Positions 25,085 through 37,310 of a stretch of 64,000 nucleotides of DNA are shown here, one piece after another. Each line of letters starts with the position of its first letter. Position 1 is the first letter of the stretch. The position numbers and the translations under genes are program-made. This stretch comes from Brachionus plicatilis (taxonomy: Eukaryota; Rotifera; Eurotatoria; Ploima; Brachionidae): the NCBI GenBank assembly GCA_010279815.1, contig QEOQ01000493.1, positions 418,515 to 482,514 on the forward strand, written 5' to 3'. Below the pieces are notes generated by a model, which was not told where the DNA came from, made no database searches, and worked only from the letters and a program-made list of their open reading frames with translations.

Positions 25085-26340
25085 GTATAAATAGGTAACA
25101 TCTTCTTTCGTTTATATTACTTTTTAGAAAGTAAAAAACTCATTATTGATGAGCAGTCTGGATTTAGAAATAAAAGAGGCTCTGCTGATAATCTTTTATT
25201 CATGACCCAAAAGATACAAGAACGACTAAATAAACATAATGGCAGCAAGGTATGTGGTATCTTTTTTGATATTTCAAAAGCCTTTGATAAAGTCTGGCAT
25301 GCTGGACTAATCTATAAACTAGTCTACCTGGGTGTACCTATTTATCTAGTCAGGTTCGTTAAGAACTTTTTATCAGGCAGATTTTTTAAAGTCAAGATTA
25401 ATAATAAGTTTAGTAGAATGTATCCCATTACTTTTTCTGTTCCTCAAGGATCAGTTTTAGGTCCACTGCTTTTTTTAGTGTACATAGGTGATATTCAGCT
25501 CTCAAACTCGAAGCACTCTAGTTACTCAGCACTTTTTGCTGATGACCTGGGGGCGATATTTTATTTTAAAAAGACTGGAAAAGTCATTAAAGTAATTAAT
25601 AAGTACCTAGGTAGGCTTAAGAATTGGCTGTCTGCTTGGCGTCTGAAAATGAATGCCTCAAAATGTTGCTATACTATTTTTTCAGGAGGTGGTCGAGGTA
25701 GACTGAAAATGGATTTAAGATTGTCTGGAGACCTGATACCTTATAATCCGAATCCTCTCTTTTTAGGAGTGACTTTCGATGAGTACTTATGTTTTAATAA
25801 GCAATTTCAAAACTTGAGAGTAAGAGCCCTAAAAAGGCTCAACATAATAAAAATTTTTGCTCACAGCTCTTGGCACCTAAAAAAAACTACCCTCACTAGT
25901 ATCTATAGAGCCTTAATTGGTTCCATATTTGATTACTCTTTCTTTACCGTAGCATGTATTTCTAAGACAAACTAAAAACTTGTTCAAACAGTTCAAAACA
26001 GAGCTATTAGGTGTATCTATAAGTTAAGATGGGACAGCCCAACTAGGAGTCTCTTTTCAGTTAGTAACATTTTGTTTATTAAAGAAAGATTCTTACAAAT
26101 GGGTGCTAGATATATGCTAAAATGTTTCTCTTATAAAAACAGTTTCATTAAGCTACTTGTCGAGGAATATAGTGGGTCGTGGTCTGAAAACATAGCTAAA
26201 GTATCGGTTACCTCTACTCCGGTAGGAGCCTTTTTCTCTATAATTCGAATTGCGTATGCGTGTACTGTCCTAATTAGTTTATATTTGATTCTTAGCTTTT
26301 TTAAGATCTGATATGAGAACAGGGTTCTCTTATATAGTTA
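25085..26340 (+). mobile_element. non-LTR retrotransposon, RT C-terminal half (nearly intact)
   Basis: 5'-truncated jockey/CR1-like copy. The frame carries the RT blocks in order: EQSGFRNKRGSADNL, FDISKAFDKVWHAGL, VPQGSVLGPLLF, the catalytic FADD box near 25535, and the thumb/C-terminal region with LNIIKI and IYRALIGS. One in-frame TAA at 25973-25975 separates the last part (VQNRAIRCIYKL onward), which continues in the same frame to a stop near 26311. There is no endonuclease domain. Pyrimidine-rich sequence and an assembly gap follow, so the 3' tail is lost. It is the best preserved of three related copies and probably the youngest. Confidence 0.9.
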
Positions 26341-26455
26341 TTTAGAAATTATCAAATTTTTTGTCTTCTTTCTTTTCTTCTGTCTTTCTTTTTTCTTTTT
26401 AAAAAAAGAAAAAATTTATTTTTAATGATGTAATTTAAAACATGTTTGTTTGTTT

Positions 26456-26954
26456 NNNNNNNNNNNNNNNNNNNNNNNNNNNNNNNNNNNNNNNNNNNNN
26501 NNNNNNNNNNNNNNNNNNNNNNNNNNNNNNNNNNNNNNNNNNNNNNNNNNNNNNNNNNNNNNNNNNNNNNNNNNNNNNNNNNNNNNNNNNNNNNNNNNNN
26601 NNNNNNNNNNNNNNNNNNNNNNNNNNNNNNNNNNNNNNNNNNNNNNNNNNNNNNNNNNNNNNNNNNNNNNNNNNNNNNNNNNNNNNNNNNNNNNNNNNNN
26701 NNNNNNNNNNNNNNNNNNNNNNNNNNNNNNNNNNNNNNNNNNNNNNNNNNNNNNNNNNNNNNNNNNNNNNNNNNNNNNNNNNNNNNNNNNNNNNNNNNNN
26801 NNNNNNNNNNNNNNNNNNNNNNNNNNNNNNNNNNNNNNNNNNNNNNNNNNNNNNNNNNNNNNNNNNNNNNNNNNNNNNNNNNNNNNNNNNNNNNNNNNNN
26901 NNNNNNNNNNNNNNNNNNNNNNNNNNNNNNNNNNNNNNNNNNNNNNNNNNNNNN
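26456..26954. other. assembly gap (N run)
   Basis: 499 undetermined bases directly after the retrotransposon copy, consistent with a repeat that could not be assembled. Any open frame through it is an artefact. Confidence 1.
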
Positions 26955-27092
26955 TCAAAAATCAAAAATAATAAATAAGCGGCTAAATAAAAATAAAAAA
27001 AAAATAAATTCAAGTCACTACATAAAAATAGAAAAATTAAAAAAAAATACCAAAAAAAGTTCAAATAAATAAATAAAATATTAAATTATTCT

Positions 27093-29252
27093 CTAAATTT
27101 GAATTTTTAACTGATTTAATTTTGAACTCGATGCCGAATGGGTTCCAAAAGAGCTCGAATTTTTGGCATTCGAACTATTTGTTTGTCTACTTGAATCTGA
27201 CAGACCATTTCCATCGCTGTAAGCTCGCATCCGTAATCTTCTAGCATAGATATTATTTTGCGAAAATTGAATTGATGCCGAGCCGAAATTGGCCAATATC
27301 GACCCGAAGTTATTCGAATGCATCAACGTTGTCACATGTGAACTAAATGAACTGCTTTCATTTGAGGTGACTATGGAAGTCTGTACCGCAGCATCACAAT
27401 ACTCTTTACTTTTCTGGGAACTTATTTTTTCAGTCATTAACAAACTTTCATTTGTCGTCTGAGTCGAATTGAGGCTTTTTTTACGCTTAGCCACAGGCTC
27501 AATTATTTCCAGGATAGAATTCATCGATTGGAAGCCTTTGGACTTGAGCAAATTTATATTTTTCAAGTAATTTATTTGACCAAGCTTGAACGAAATAGGC
27601 AAAAAGGACATAGAGCCCAATTTTGTCGGTTCCGACACAAACACTTGGCCGTCATCGAATTTTTTATGTTCATAAAAATTGCCTTTTTTCAGCCGAATAT
27701 TTTCGCTCACTCTCTGCGACAAAAAAGTGAACGACTTGCACAATCGCGAGTACTTTCTGCCTTTTTTATTCAAATCTTTGTCGACACTAGTCGCATTTTT
27801 TATTTCTTTACAAATACTTTTTATTAAGCTTCCCTCATTTGACAAGTCTTTTAGTTTATTTCCCAATTTTTTGAGAGTATTTTCGCGGTTTTTTTTGATC
27901 GATTCTTGCTGATTTAGAGCCTTAATGGTCGATGATCGGTGCCTAATGCTATCTCTGAGTTTTTTTTTACTCTTGTCAGAATCGTTTATCTCGCTTATAT
28001 TCAGCACCATGGAAGAAAAGTTTTGACTAATGGATTCATTTTTTTTCACCATTGACTCCGATTTGGCATCATTTTTGTTATTCAGACTTTTGTTCAAGTC
28101 TATTGAAGAGAACACGGACAATTCCTTGGATAAAAGTCCCGAATACGACTTGGTCATGGAATACTTTTTTCTGTTCTCTGTGGAATTTAAAACTTCACTT
28201 GATTCCATTTGAGAATTTAGCGTTGACTCGTCCTGAGTCAATGAATTCATATTGTTGTGCAATGACTCGTCATTTTTGTGAGCATAAATTTGATTGAGGG
28301 CATTTGATCTGGACTTATTTAGCTGAAAAAAGCTCTCCGAACAATTGGTTCGTAAAATTTGAGCTGTCTGAGTTTTTAGCATGTTTTCTTGAATTAAAAA
28401 TTTTTTCAACTCATACTCGGACATTATCTTAGTAGGCCAATTGCCCACTAGATCTGTTTTGTGCCTTTTTTCCAATTGTTTTCTCCATTTATTTTGGTCT
28501 ACTCTGGATATGGAATAAGATCTGCGCACCGAGCGTCTTTTTACTGGGCGAACAATGCTCTTTCTAGTCTTAGGCACTTCTAGCTCTGTTCCGATGGGCC
28601 TGAGACGCTTTGCCTCAGATCGAACATTGCCCATGTGGTAGTAATTTTGAGTGCGATTCTGAAAATTTGAATTAACAAACTTACTATCATTGAAGTAAAA
28701 TTTGTTATCAAACTGGTCATCAATGGTATTGGGATCATAATCGCTGGAACTTTCACTGCTGTAAAACTGGTTTATTTTGTAGTTGTTGTGTACGGTTATG
28801 ATGCCGTTCGGATTGGCATACGCAGGATAAATTTGCTCATAATTGTGACAATTGTAATTGGCGTAAAAGTCTGATGAAGGCATTGGGTAATAGCTGGCAT
28901 GGTCTTCATAATTATTGAAGTTTGGCTGACGCAAGTAAACACCTGGTTGTGTTGCGCCATTTTGGAAGCCTATTCGAGCCATAGGCGGAAATTGTTGCGG
29001 TCTTTTTCGACGAAAAAGAAAGCAGCAGCATTTTTCAAAATGATTTTTGAGATTTAGATTTTTCAATGCATAGATAAAAAACAATAATGTCATGAAAAGA
29101 ATGATGAATACAATCGGAAGGAAAACTTCATAATTGGTCTTGGAAGATGATTCTGTTTCGCTTATTTTTGGCACCAAAATAAATCCTTCTGGTATTGTTT
29201 GATTAGAATCGATGTTCAGCTTCAGATGACCATTTTGGTCCAAGGTTTCCAT
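27093..29252 (-). CDS. single-exon, single-pass membrane protein, unknown family (719 aa)
   Basis: One uninterrupted frame, starting at the ATG at 29252. An in-frame TAA 9 nt upstream and the lack of a nearby splice acceptor support that start. The N-terminal 42 residues hold an NQT glycosylation sequon and no signal peptide. Residues 43-63 form one hydrophobic span, followed by a CCC cluster (75-77, possible palmitoylation) and basic residues (RRKR), so the long C-terminal part of about 650 residues is probably cytoplasmic. That part is rich in Ser, Asn and Lys with Tyr/Pro-rich stretches (residues 90-200) and looks mostly disordered. I recognise no domain. It lies downstream of the divergent cadherin on the same strand, 532 bp apart. 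An alternative cadherin tail exon is conceivable but unsupported. Confidence 0.75.
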   Translation of the reverse strand: METLDQNGHLKLNIDSNQTIPEGFILVPKISETESSSKTNYEVFLPIVFIILFMTLLFFIYALKNLNLKNHFEKCCCFLFRRKRPQQFPPMARIGFQNGATQPGVYLRQPNFNNYEDHASYYPMPSSDFYANYNCHNYEQIYPAYANPNGIITVHNNYKINQFYSSESSSDYDPNTIDDQFDNKFYFNDSKFVNSNFQNRTQNYYHMGNVRSEAKRLRPIGTELEVPKTRKSIVRPVKRRSVRRSYSISRVDQNKWRKQLEKRHKTDLVGNWPTKIMSEYELKKFLIQENMLKTQTAQILRTNCSESFFQLNKSRSNALNQIYAHKNDESLHNNMNSLTQDESTLNSQMESSEVLNSTENRKKYSMTKSYSGLLSKELSVFSSIDLNKSLNNKNDAKSESMVKKNESISQNFSSMVLNISEINDSDKSKKKLRDSIRHRSSTIKALNQQESIKKNRENTLKKLGNKLKDLSNEGSLIKSICKEIKNATSVDKDLNKKGRKYSRLCKSFTFLSQRVSENIRLKKGNFYEHKKFDDGQVFVSEPTKLGSMSFLPISFKLGQINYLKNINLLKSKGFQSMNSILEIIEPVAKRKKSLNSTQTTNESLLMTEKISSQKSKEYCDAAVQTSIVTSNESSSFSSHVTTLMHSNNFGSILANFGSASIQFSQNNIYARRLRMRAYSDGNGLSDSSRQTNSSNAKNSSSFGTHSASSSKLNQLKIQI

Positions 29253-29784
29253 AATTATTTAGACAGTTTTATTTAATAGGATAAAACAAAATTTCATGAT
29301 AATAAATTTTTAATTTAGTTTTTTACAGTTGCAAATTAAATATTTTTTGACTGGTATGATTTATGTTTTTTTTCTAAAAATAAGTTTAGTTGTTTTTTTG
29401 TCAGATTTAATTTCAAACGATTTTGTCTTTGTTTGTTGTTAATTTTGAATTTTAGCTTTAAGTTTACGTTTTATTTTATAATTTTAAATTTTATTGCTTT
29501 TAACATCTCCTAATATTTCTAATATTTTCTTAAAATTGTGTAAATTTTTGAAAATTAAATAAGAAATCTAATAAGAAATCTAATTTTTATCTATTTCTCT
29601 ATATAAAAACGATAAATTAGCAATTTTTATAAAATTTTTTATTAGAATACCAAATAATATTTTATTATAAAAAGTTTTTAATATAAGTAGAAATTTTTTA
29701 CAAGATTTCTGAAAAAAAAAATTTTGATACAATTCTTAATCATCAATCAAAAAATCTTAAAAAAATTAATTAAATTATTTAAAA
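29253..29784. other. short AT-rich spacer
   Basis: Between two minus-strand genes. It should hold the 3' UTR of the cadherin and the promoter of the single-pass protein gene. No distinct signals seen. Confidence 0.5.
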
Positions 29785-32700
29785 TTAAAACCAAAAGTGC
29801 CTACTATTTGAATCAGCGTCTATTGAATCCAAATCAGCAGTCATGGCTAAAGTGCTCTGCCTCAAGAATGAAGCCCAGCAAACCTCTAGCAAGCAAATTG
29901 AAAAAATGGTTGCTAAAAGCATTAAGCTGACCAAAACAAGCATTCCAATCGAATATGAATTTAATTTCCACAAACCATTTTCTTCATAAAATTTCTGATT
30001 TAATATCATATCTTGCTCTCCAATGCATCTCTTAAACAACATACAAAATACTTTTTTTTCTATTTTTTATCTTAATTTACTTGTATTTTTGAAATTGAAT
30101 AAGAGTTCAAAAGGCTTTTCAATGAATTGGACTTAGAAAATATATTTTTCGATTCTTCAAAATTTAAAACAATTTTTTCATCAAGTTGAATTAGAACAAA
30201 ACAAATATTTAATCTTAAAATTAAATGTTTTTTTTTATTCAATAATTTTTAATTTAAGTTTATAAACCCTGTATCTGATGATGTCATAAATGAAATGAAG
30301 TATTCATTGTATTCAAAACGTATTGTACCATTTGCCTCTCTTTCCAAGATTGTATTGATGTCATCTTTAAAATGATTTAGACTGAAACTTGGCTTGAGGT
30401 AAACATCTGAAAGGACTAGTCGACTTTTATAATCTGACTCAATTATAAAGACATAAACTTCAGTGTTTATTTTAACACTGGAAAATGTGGCCAATATTTT
30501 AAGCACAAAATAGTTATTGGAAAATGCTTGATAATTCGAAGAATTAGCCGAAATAATACCTTGGGAAAATTTTTTTTTTTAAGTTTAAAATTTTATTCTA
30601 ATTTACCATTTTCTTTATTTAAAATAAAAAGCTCGCAAAACTGCCGATCAACATAAATCAGGGAATTGAAAACCAAATCACATGCAATAAGATTATAAAT
30701 TGGCTCAGCTAGACTAGAGACACCCACAACTTGACCAATTTTTTTATTCAAACTGACAATCGGATCCAGAGCTAAGTTCAAAATAAAATGATAAACTTTG
30801 AATTCATTTTAAAAATTGAATTACTTATAAACTTAGAAACTTGAGAGAAATAGCCCGTTGTTTCATTTAAGTCCAATACTTTAATGTTAACAAAAAGAAA
30901 TGCTCTATTTAAATTTGATGGGTAAAAAACATTTTCATAACTAATTGGTGTATCTGTGATATAAATAAATAACTTATAAACACTTTTTAATTGTGAGTTT
31001 AGTTTTTTAATCGGTTGTAGCCAAAATTTTTGTGATACATTTACACCAAATGTTTCCGAGAGTTTGTTTGTTTCTTCAGATATAAAAAATATTTTTTATC
31101 AATGAAAAAAAAATTAAATATCAATTTTTAAATTTAACCTGTTTCAAAAACATAAAAATAAAATTTTTCATCAGGTATGTAAACTAAATTTGTCATATCT
31201 AAAATTTGCTGATATAATGAAGCATTTTCATAAATGCTTAAACTAATGGGTCCGCTTGTCTCTTCGCGCTCAAAACGAGGTAAGTTATCTCTAAGTAAAT
31301 TTACTCTAATTTCAATTGTAATATAATTTTTTGCCATGTTTAGGACATCATGAGCTTCTATAAACAACTTAATTCAAGAAATTACTCATTTAATTACTTT
31401 AATTTTATTGAGAAAAAAATTACCAAGTAGCTTTTTTTATGTGAATAAATGTAATCCGGAAAAGGGTAAATTATTCTCAGTGACTTCTTGTCTATATAAA
31501 ATGGTATTGGATTTTTGTTCAGAATTGAATAAACAACTATTTGATTTGTATTGCTGATCACATCAAAATTTAAAATTATCGTGTTGTTCAAAATTCCAAT
31601 TAATGAAGGATCTATATCCAACATGTAGCCTGCCTTGCTTGGAATTGTAAAAACAGGAAATTTCAATTTTTCTGAATAGGAATTAATGTCAATATGAACA
31701 AATACTTTGCTCAATATTGTTGTTGAATTAGCTAGCTGAATTTCAAAATTAATTTCAGAAGTGTCTAATAAAATTGGGCTATTTTTGACAAATAATTGAA
31801 CTTGATTAAATAAAGATATATGTTTTAGATAAAAATATTTGTCTATTAAATAATTTGACTTTTGTGCTAAAGAAACATTAAGAACTTGATGTGTGTTCGA
31901 TTCGTATTTAAGAGTCAAAATTAATGAATTGTTTGATATGTTTGAAAATAAGTGAATAGAATAATTTTTTTTATCAAAAATTGCAATTTTTGACAAAGAT
32001 GAAATTGTAAAAATTTTCAACTGCTGGTGATCTTCTCGTATGAACCTATCTTTGCTATTTTTAGTGACAGCCAAATCGCTTTTGGCATTTATCACTAAAA
32101 CATACTCACTTCTATTAAACATATCGATCTTCGAACTAGATAAATATAAATTGCCCTAAAATAAATAAAATTTATAAAAAAATTATCCTGATTATTTTAA
32201 ATTACTGTTCTATTGCCTATTAGAAATAAATTATTAGACCCGTTATCTTTAATATAATCAAGTGAATATACAACTTTGCTACACGGAACATTTTTGCTCA
32301 AATCGTATTGAGAAAAACACCTAGTCTTCGCTTGATAAATGGAATCATAATAAAAATTATCTGCACACAAAGTTACATTGTCATGAATCTAATTGAAAAA
32401 AGTTATTTTTGTTTTTCAAGTTTTTTTTTAATTCTTTACTTACATATTTTGAATTTAAATATAAATTTGTAAAAAAGTTGTCAAAATATGATGATAAATC
32501 AATATATATTGTAGCATGTGAACTCATACCGTAGTTAGAAGTAGCCGAAACAATCAGTTTCACCTTATTAACAAATGGCAGGGTATTTAAACTGATTACA
32601 CCAGTCAAACTATCAATTTTAAAGAATCTATTTGGTGATATTGGGTATGAGATTTCCGAAACTATTGAATATTTTTCAATAAGCTGAAAAGTGACTGGAT

Positions 32701-35700
32701 CATAAGCTATGATTGTGGTAATATACGAGCCAGCATGAGCATACTCAGACAAATATGTAATATTCACAGAATTTAGGATGAATACAGGTGGTTTTGAGGT
32801 CGAATCCTTGGTTAAAACGAGCTTAAATGGAACTAAAATTTAAATACTAAGTAAAATTTACTTGAAATTAACACTAAATTTTTTACTTGTTATAAAATTT
32901 TCATCCTGTTGAACATGAACTGTAAATGAAGCATCACAAAAATTTTCTCTACTTAGATTTTTGAATGACATGATTCGGCCCGTAGATGAATCGATTCCAA
33001 TGCTTGGTTGATAGCTTATGTCAAAACCTTCGCAATTATAAATTTTGTGAACTGAAGATATATCAAATGTTATTTTGGAATTTTTTGACTCGTTTTCAGA
33101 TGAACAGTTGATTTGTGTTATATAATTTTGAATAAAAAAATCTAATATTTGAGAAAAAATAAAATAAAATAAAAAAATATCGATTTCAAAAATGTCCTCT
33201 TACTGTCAGGATCTATTTTGGCTATTACATAGTCTTGACTACATTTCAATGTGCTTTTAAATCTTTGAGTAACTGATATTAATACTTTTGTTGAAGAAGA
33301 TAGTCCATTTGATTGATCTGTTGCTTCTACCTATTAAAAATTAGTTTAATATTAGTTTATTTTTAAGCAATATAAAAATTTGAGTAATTTTTAAAATTAC
33401 TTACTGTAACTTCATATTCTTTGTTTTCCAAATTAACACCATCTTCAAGATATATGAATCCTTGAATGGCATCTATGCGAAAAATTTTTTCAAGCTTTTT
33501 AATTATTGTATATCGGATAGGCAAATTATTTTTTGAGTTCATTGATATTGCTTCGATTTTTATAAAAGGAACAGACTTCATAGCAAGTTCTCTTTCAATT
33601 TGAATTTTATACTTTTGCAAAAAAAATGGTCTCTGATCATTCAAATGAGGCTGGTCAAAAGGCTTTAAATAAATTATGGCGGCGCAATCTATAGATGAAA
33701 GGTATAGACTGCCATTTAATACATCTTGAATTTGATAAGCTTTGACTTCCACAAAAACTCTAAATATTTAAATAGATTTACTTTTTTTTTCAAATTAATT
33801 AAAAAAAAAATCTCTTGCCTTGAGTATTTATTTAAAATAGTTGAATTTATCGGAGATTTTAAAAAAATTCTTCCAGTTAAAGAATCAATGCTTAATTCGT
33901 TCAGTTTAGGTACTGACCCGGATATAAAGTATTTAAGTTTGTGAACTGAATTAATTGGAATGTAAAGCTCAGGTTGAAAAGTCTTAAAGTCCATGAAACT
34001 CAACTCTGATCTTGAGCTAGATATTGAACAAAAAAAATTTGATTTATCTATCGCCCAAGGACTTGTAATATTAAAGTATAAAATTAAATTGGTTAAGTTG
34101 CTTAGACCCCCTTGGTCATAAGCCACTACTGTGATATTATAAAGTCGGAGTAGTTCTTTTTTGAAATCAAATTTTCTAAAAAGTTTAATTTGACCAAATG
34201 AATCAATTGTAAATTTATGCTGATGAGCTCCGATTAAATTGTATACTAAACCATCACGTTTGTCATTGGAGTCTTCATCATGAGCTTTTAATGTAATAAT
34301 GCAATCTCCGGGATTCAAATTTTCTGGATCATTCAAAACTTTGCTAACTATAAAATTTTCAAAAAACGGACTGTGTTCATTGAAATCTTGGACATATATT
34401 GTCACATTCGCAAAACTAAACAAATATCTATTCGACCGTGAAACTGCTCTAATCTTAAATTATAAAATTATCATTAATCTTTTAATTTAGCATCTTACTC
34501 TTAAATTAAATTTTGTTGGTCCAGACTCATGATCTAAATATTTGTTTGGTTTTAGCTTAAAACAGCTCACTAAATATCCCATACCAAAATTTGGCACAAT
34601 GTCAAACATAGAATCGGGAATATTTTTTTCTTTATCCAAAACTTCAAGATAAAAACCAGAGTTATCAAGTGATAAGGGCTCATCTTCAAAAACTGTCAAT
34701 GACGCATTACGAATCGCTGTATTTGGTGCAATGTTTTCATAAACAAAAAATGTGTAATCTTGGTACAAAAAGGCTGGTGGCTTTTGAGCTGTTTGAGGGT
34801 AATCAAAGATGACATTTATTTCAGCTTTTGTTGAATAAAGATGATTTTGAATTTGCTGAAAAAATGTGATGTTTAGTTTATAGATGGTTCTTAGAGGAAA
34901 AAGATTTTTCGTCTGAATATTTTGATAGCAAATATCATGAGAACACCAAAAATTAGACAATTTAAAAAAATTCTTCGGGTCTGACAGATCAAAGCTAATA
35001 TTTTGAGGTTTATTTGAATCTACATTCAAAACTCTAACTTCGAGTGTGTTATTAAACTTAAAATTTATTTTAAAAAAAATAGCAATAAATTGTCAATTGA
35101 TTAAGTAAGTAGTCAAATTTACCAAATTTTCGTGAGATATTAAAAATAGATAAGTTGATTGAGAAAATTTCGGCTGAAGTTCTCCTTTTTTGACCTCTAC
35201 AATTAAATAAGTTGTTATCTTCTTCATTAAAATCTTGATAAAAATAATTTCTATTTTATGAATAATATTTTAAATTAATATTTAAATTACTTCAGCAGTA
35301 ATCGATAGAGCGAATCGATTTTTTGTGAAAAAATCTAATTTTTTAGTTAAAATAACCAAACATTGATAAACTCCAGCATCTTTAATTCGAAAATCTAGTC
35401 TAAAGTAGCTGCATGATAATAAAGCCTTTAAAATGAATAATTAAAAATTTAAGTAAGAATGCATGTAAGATTTCCAAAATTACATCAGAATTATTCGGAT
35501 CATTGTTATCACAAAAGATTCTTGGCACTCCACTTTGTTCTGAATTGGAATCATTTAGAAAAATTTTGTCATAAATAACAGATTTAGGAGTAATGATCTA
35601 AAATTTTAGTTTAAATACTTAGCTATTAGAAGCATTGTGAAGTTCTGAACAATAAAAAATAAAAAAAAATTAATTTAGTAACAAAATATAAGTTCTAAAA

Positions 35701-36445
35701 ATGAAGCAATCCTTAAGCTTTTTTAATAATTAAAATATAACAAATTTTTACTTCAAAATCTCCTTTATTTTAAAACTTCGATCATGGGGTATTACACTAT
35801 TTAATTTAATTTTTTTTTCTATTAATTTGGTTCAAGACTTCACAATGAACTTTTTAGAATTTTACTTCAAGTATTGAAACATGATGACCAAAATCATCGT
35901 TAAAATAAGGAGCTTGAGTATTTGCACTTATAACAACAACGTTTGCAGTTAGGTGAGTCTAAATAATTTTTAATTATTTTCATATTTAATAAATAAAATT
36001 AAAGTTTTTCACTGATTGTTTGATCGAGGCAGAATCAGTAGCTACTATCATAAATTGGTACTTTTTCTTTAAAAAATGTGAATTAGATATTTTTTACTTT
36101 GATCAGATCATTACTTGTCTGCTAAACGGTGAAAATAGTGTAACACTTCCAGTTGTAGAATTTATCTTGAAATATTCATCTGGATCGATGAGAGAATAGC
36201 TAATGGGATATGCCTCTTCGTAGCTAAATGCTTTTGCGACCAAAATTTCTAAAGTGTTTTACGAATTAATTTAAACAACAATAATAAAGAAAAGAACATT
36301 TACCAGTGTTTAAAGGAATATTTTCATACACGATAATATTTTCTGCTTTTTTAATGGTGATTTCAGAAAAGTATGGAGCTGGTTTCAATATTTGAGATTT
36401 TGAATTAAATACCAAATACACCAAATAAATGTATAGGCAAAGCAT
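29785..36445 (-). CDS. divergent cadherin, possibly protocadherin-15-like (21 exons, about 1776 aa)
   Basis: Exons in gene order (high to low): 36445-36304, 36248-36115, 36066-36013, 35958-35866, 35597-35484, 35425-35291, 35233-35123, 35056-34499, 34453-33819, 33759-33405, 33330-33204, 33141-32887, 32832-32444, 32388-32206, 32155-31424, 31367-31139, 31073-30825, 30771-30607, 30559-30268, 30213-30081, 30030-29785; all phases agree. The signal peptide begins MLCLYIYLVYLVF. About 11 cadherin-like units can be made out from FxINSxTGxV cores and linkers, but most calcium-binding DxND motifs are lost (best: VQDFNEHSPFF; others such as NTQAPYF and SKPPVF). Exons 18-20 resemble a CDH23/PCDH15 membrane-proximal domain. 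The final exon gives one membrane span and a tail of about 36 residues. Intron 9 is GC-AG. Cadherin is fairly sure; orthology to PCDH15 is only suggested by architecture. Confidence 0.72.
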
Positions 36446-37059
36446 TTGTGGTATTTCTTATTTTTAGTAAATAAATAAAATAATGAGACCAATTTAGCCA
36501 AACTCAATTATTTGATGCTATAACTCGGTCATGTGTCTAGGGTGTCATTATTAATTTATCTATTCTTGATTAGAAAAAGATAAAAAGAAATGAACCAATG
36601 AAGCATTAAACGAGATCGTCCTTAATAACATTCAGCTTCAATAGTTTTTATTCAAATTTGTCGCGTTTTATAAAAAGTTTATTGTTTTAAATATAGATCA
36701 CAAATAGAAATAGCAATTTTGACTTAATCTGCATCTTTTAATCAAGCAATTTATTCAATTTTTTAAAAAAGTTTTTTGGACTTTATTTTTATTTAAATAA
36801 AATGGATACATGACAAAAAAGATACTCGAAGCAGAGCTTTAAATATGCGAGTAACGAGACGTTAAATAAATTGTTTATTAATTTACTCATAATGGTAATT
36901 TTTTTTCTATTTATCTTTTTTGAAATTTTGAAATTACGTTGTTTAATTTAAACTCAATACTCAAGCATGTTAAAATATGAAATTTAATTACGAAATTATT
37001 TCTGAAAATGTAAAATAGAAAAAAAAACTTGCCATATTGACTATTCATGAATATTCATA

Positions 37060-37310
37060 CATCACTGGGCAAACCCTTGCCATTGTTTAGCCAATTCTAA
37101 ATGGTAGTTGTTTCCGTGTTCCGTTTAAATTTGGAATAAAGTTTTTTTTTGTATCATCAAAAAATTGTGGACTAATATAATCAGGAAACTCAACTATAAC
37201 TCCCAATGGTAAATCCTCAATTTGAGAGTCTTCTTTTAATATCATTAATTACACCATTAGTAATACTCAGGGTACCTCTTGTAGTCCATTCATCTGATGT
37301 AAAAAACACT
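37060..37310 (-). pseudogene. Helitron/PIF1-like helicase fossil
   Basis: Minus-strand pieces in two or three frames line up in helicase order: LSITNGVINDI, then DLPLGVIVEFPDYISPQFF, then RKQLPFRIG followed by a stop, TM, and an out-of-frame KGLPSD. In Helitron and PIF1 helicases these correspond to the NGTxG region, the LPxxVLVxFDxYxGP segment and the RxQxPxxLxWAxTIHKxQG motif. Frameshifts and stops show it is inactive. Confidence 0.6.

Noticed and set aside
26422..27072. Several long open frames on both strands
   Set aside because: They run through the N gap at 26456-26954 and are artefacts.
27093..30030. The single-pass protein as an alternative last exon of the divergent cadherin
   Set aside because: The cadherin already has a span and stop at 29785, and the ORF has an in-frame upstream stop with no good acceptor before its ATG.
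35291..35425. DAGVYQC in the divergent cadherin, resembling an immunoglobulin-domain signature
   Set aside because: No matching first cysteine/tryptophan pattern could be placed with confidence and the surrounding units are cadherin-like; kept as part of the cadherin.
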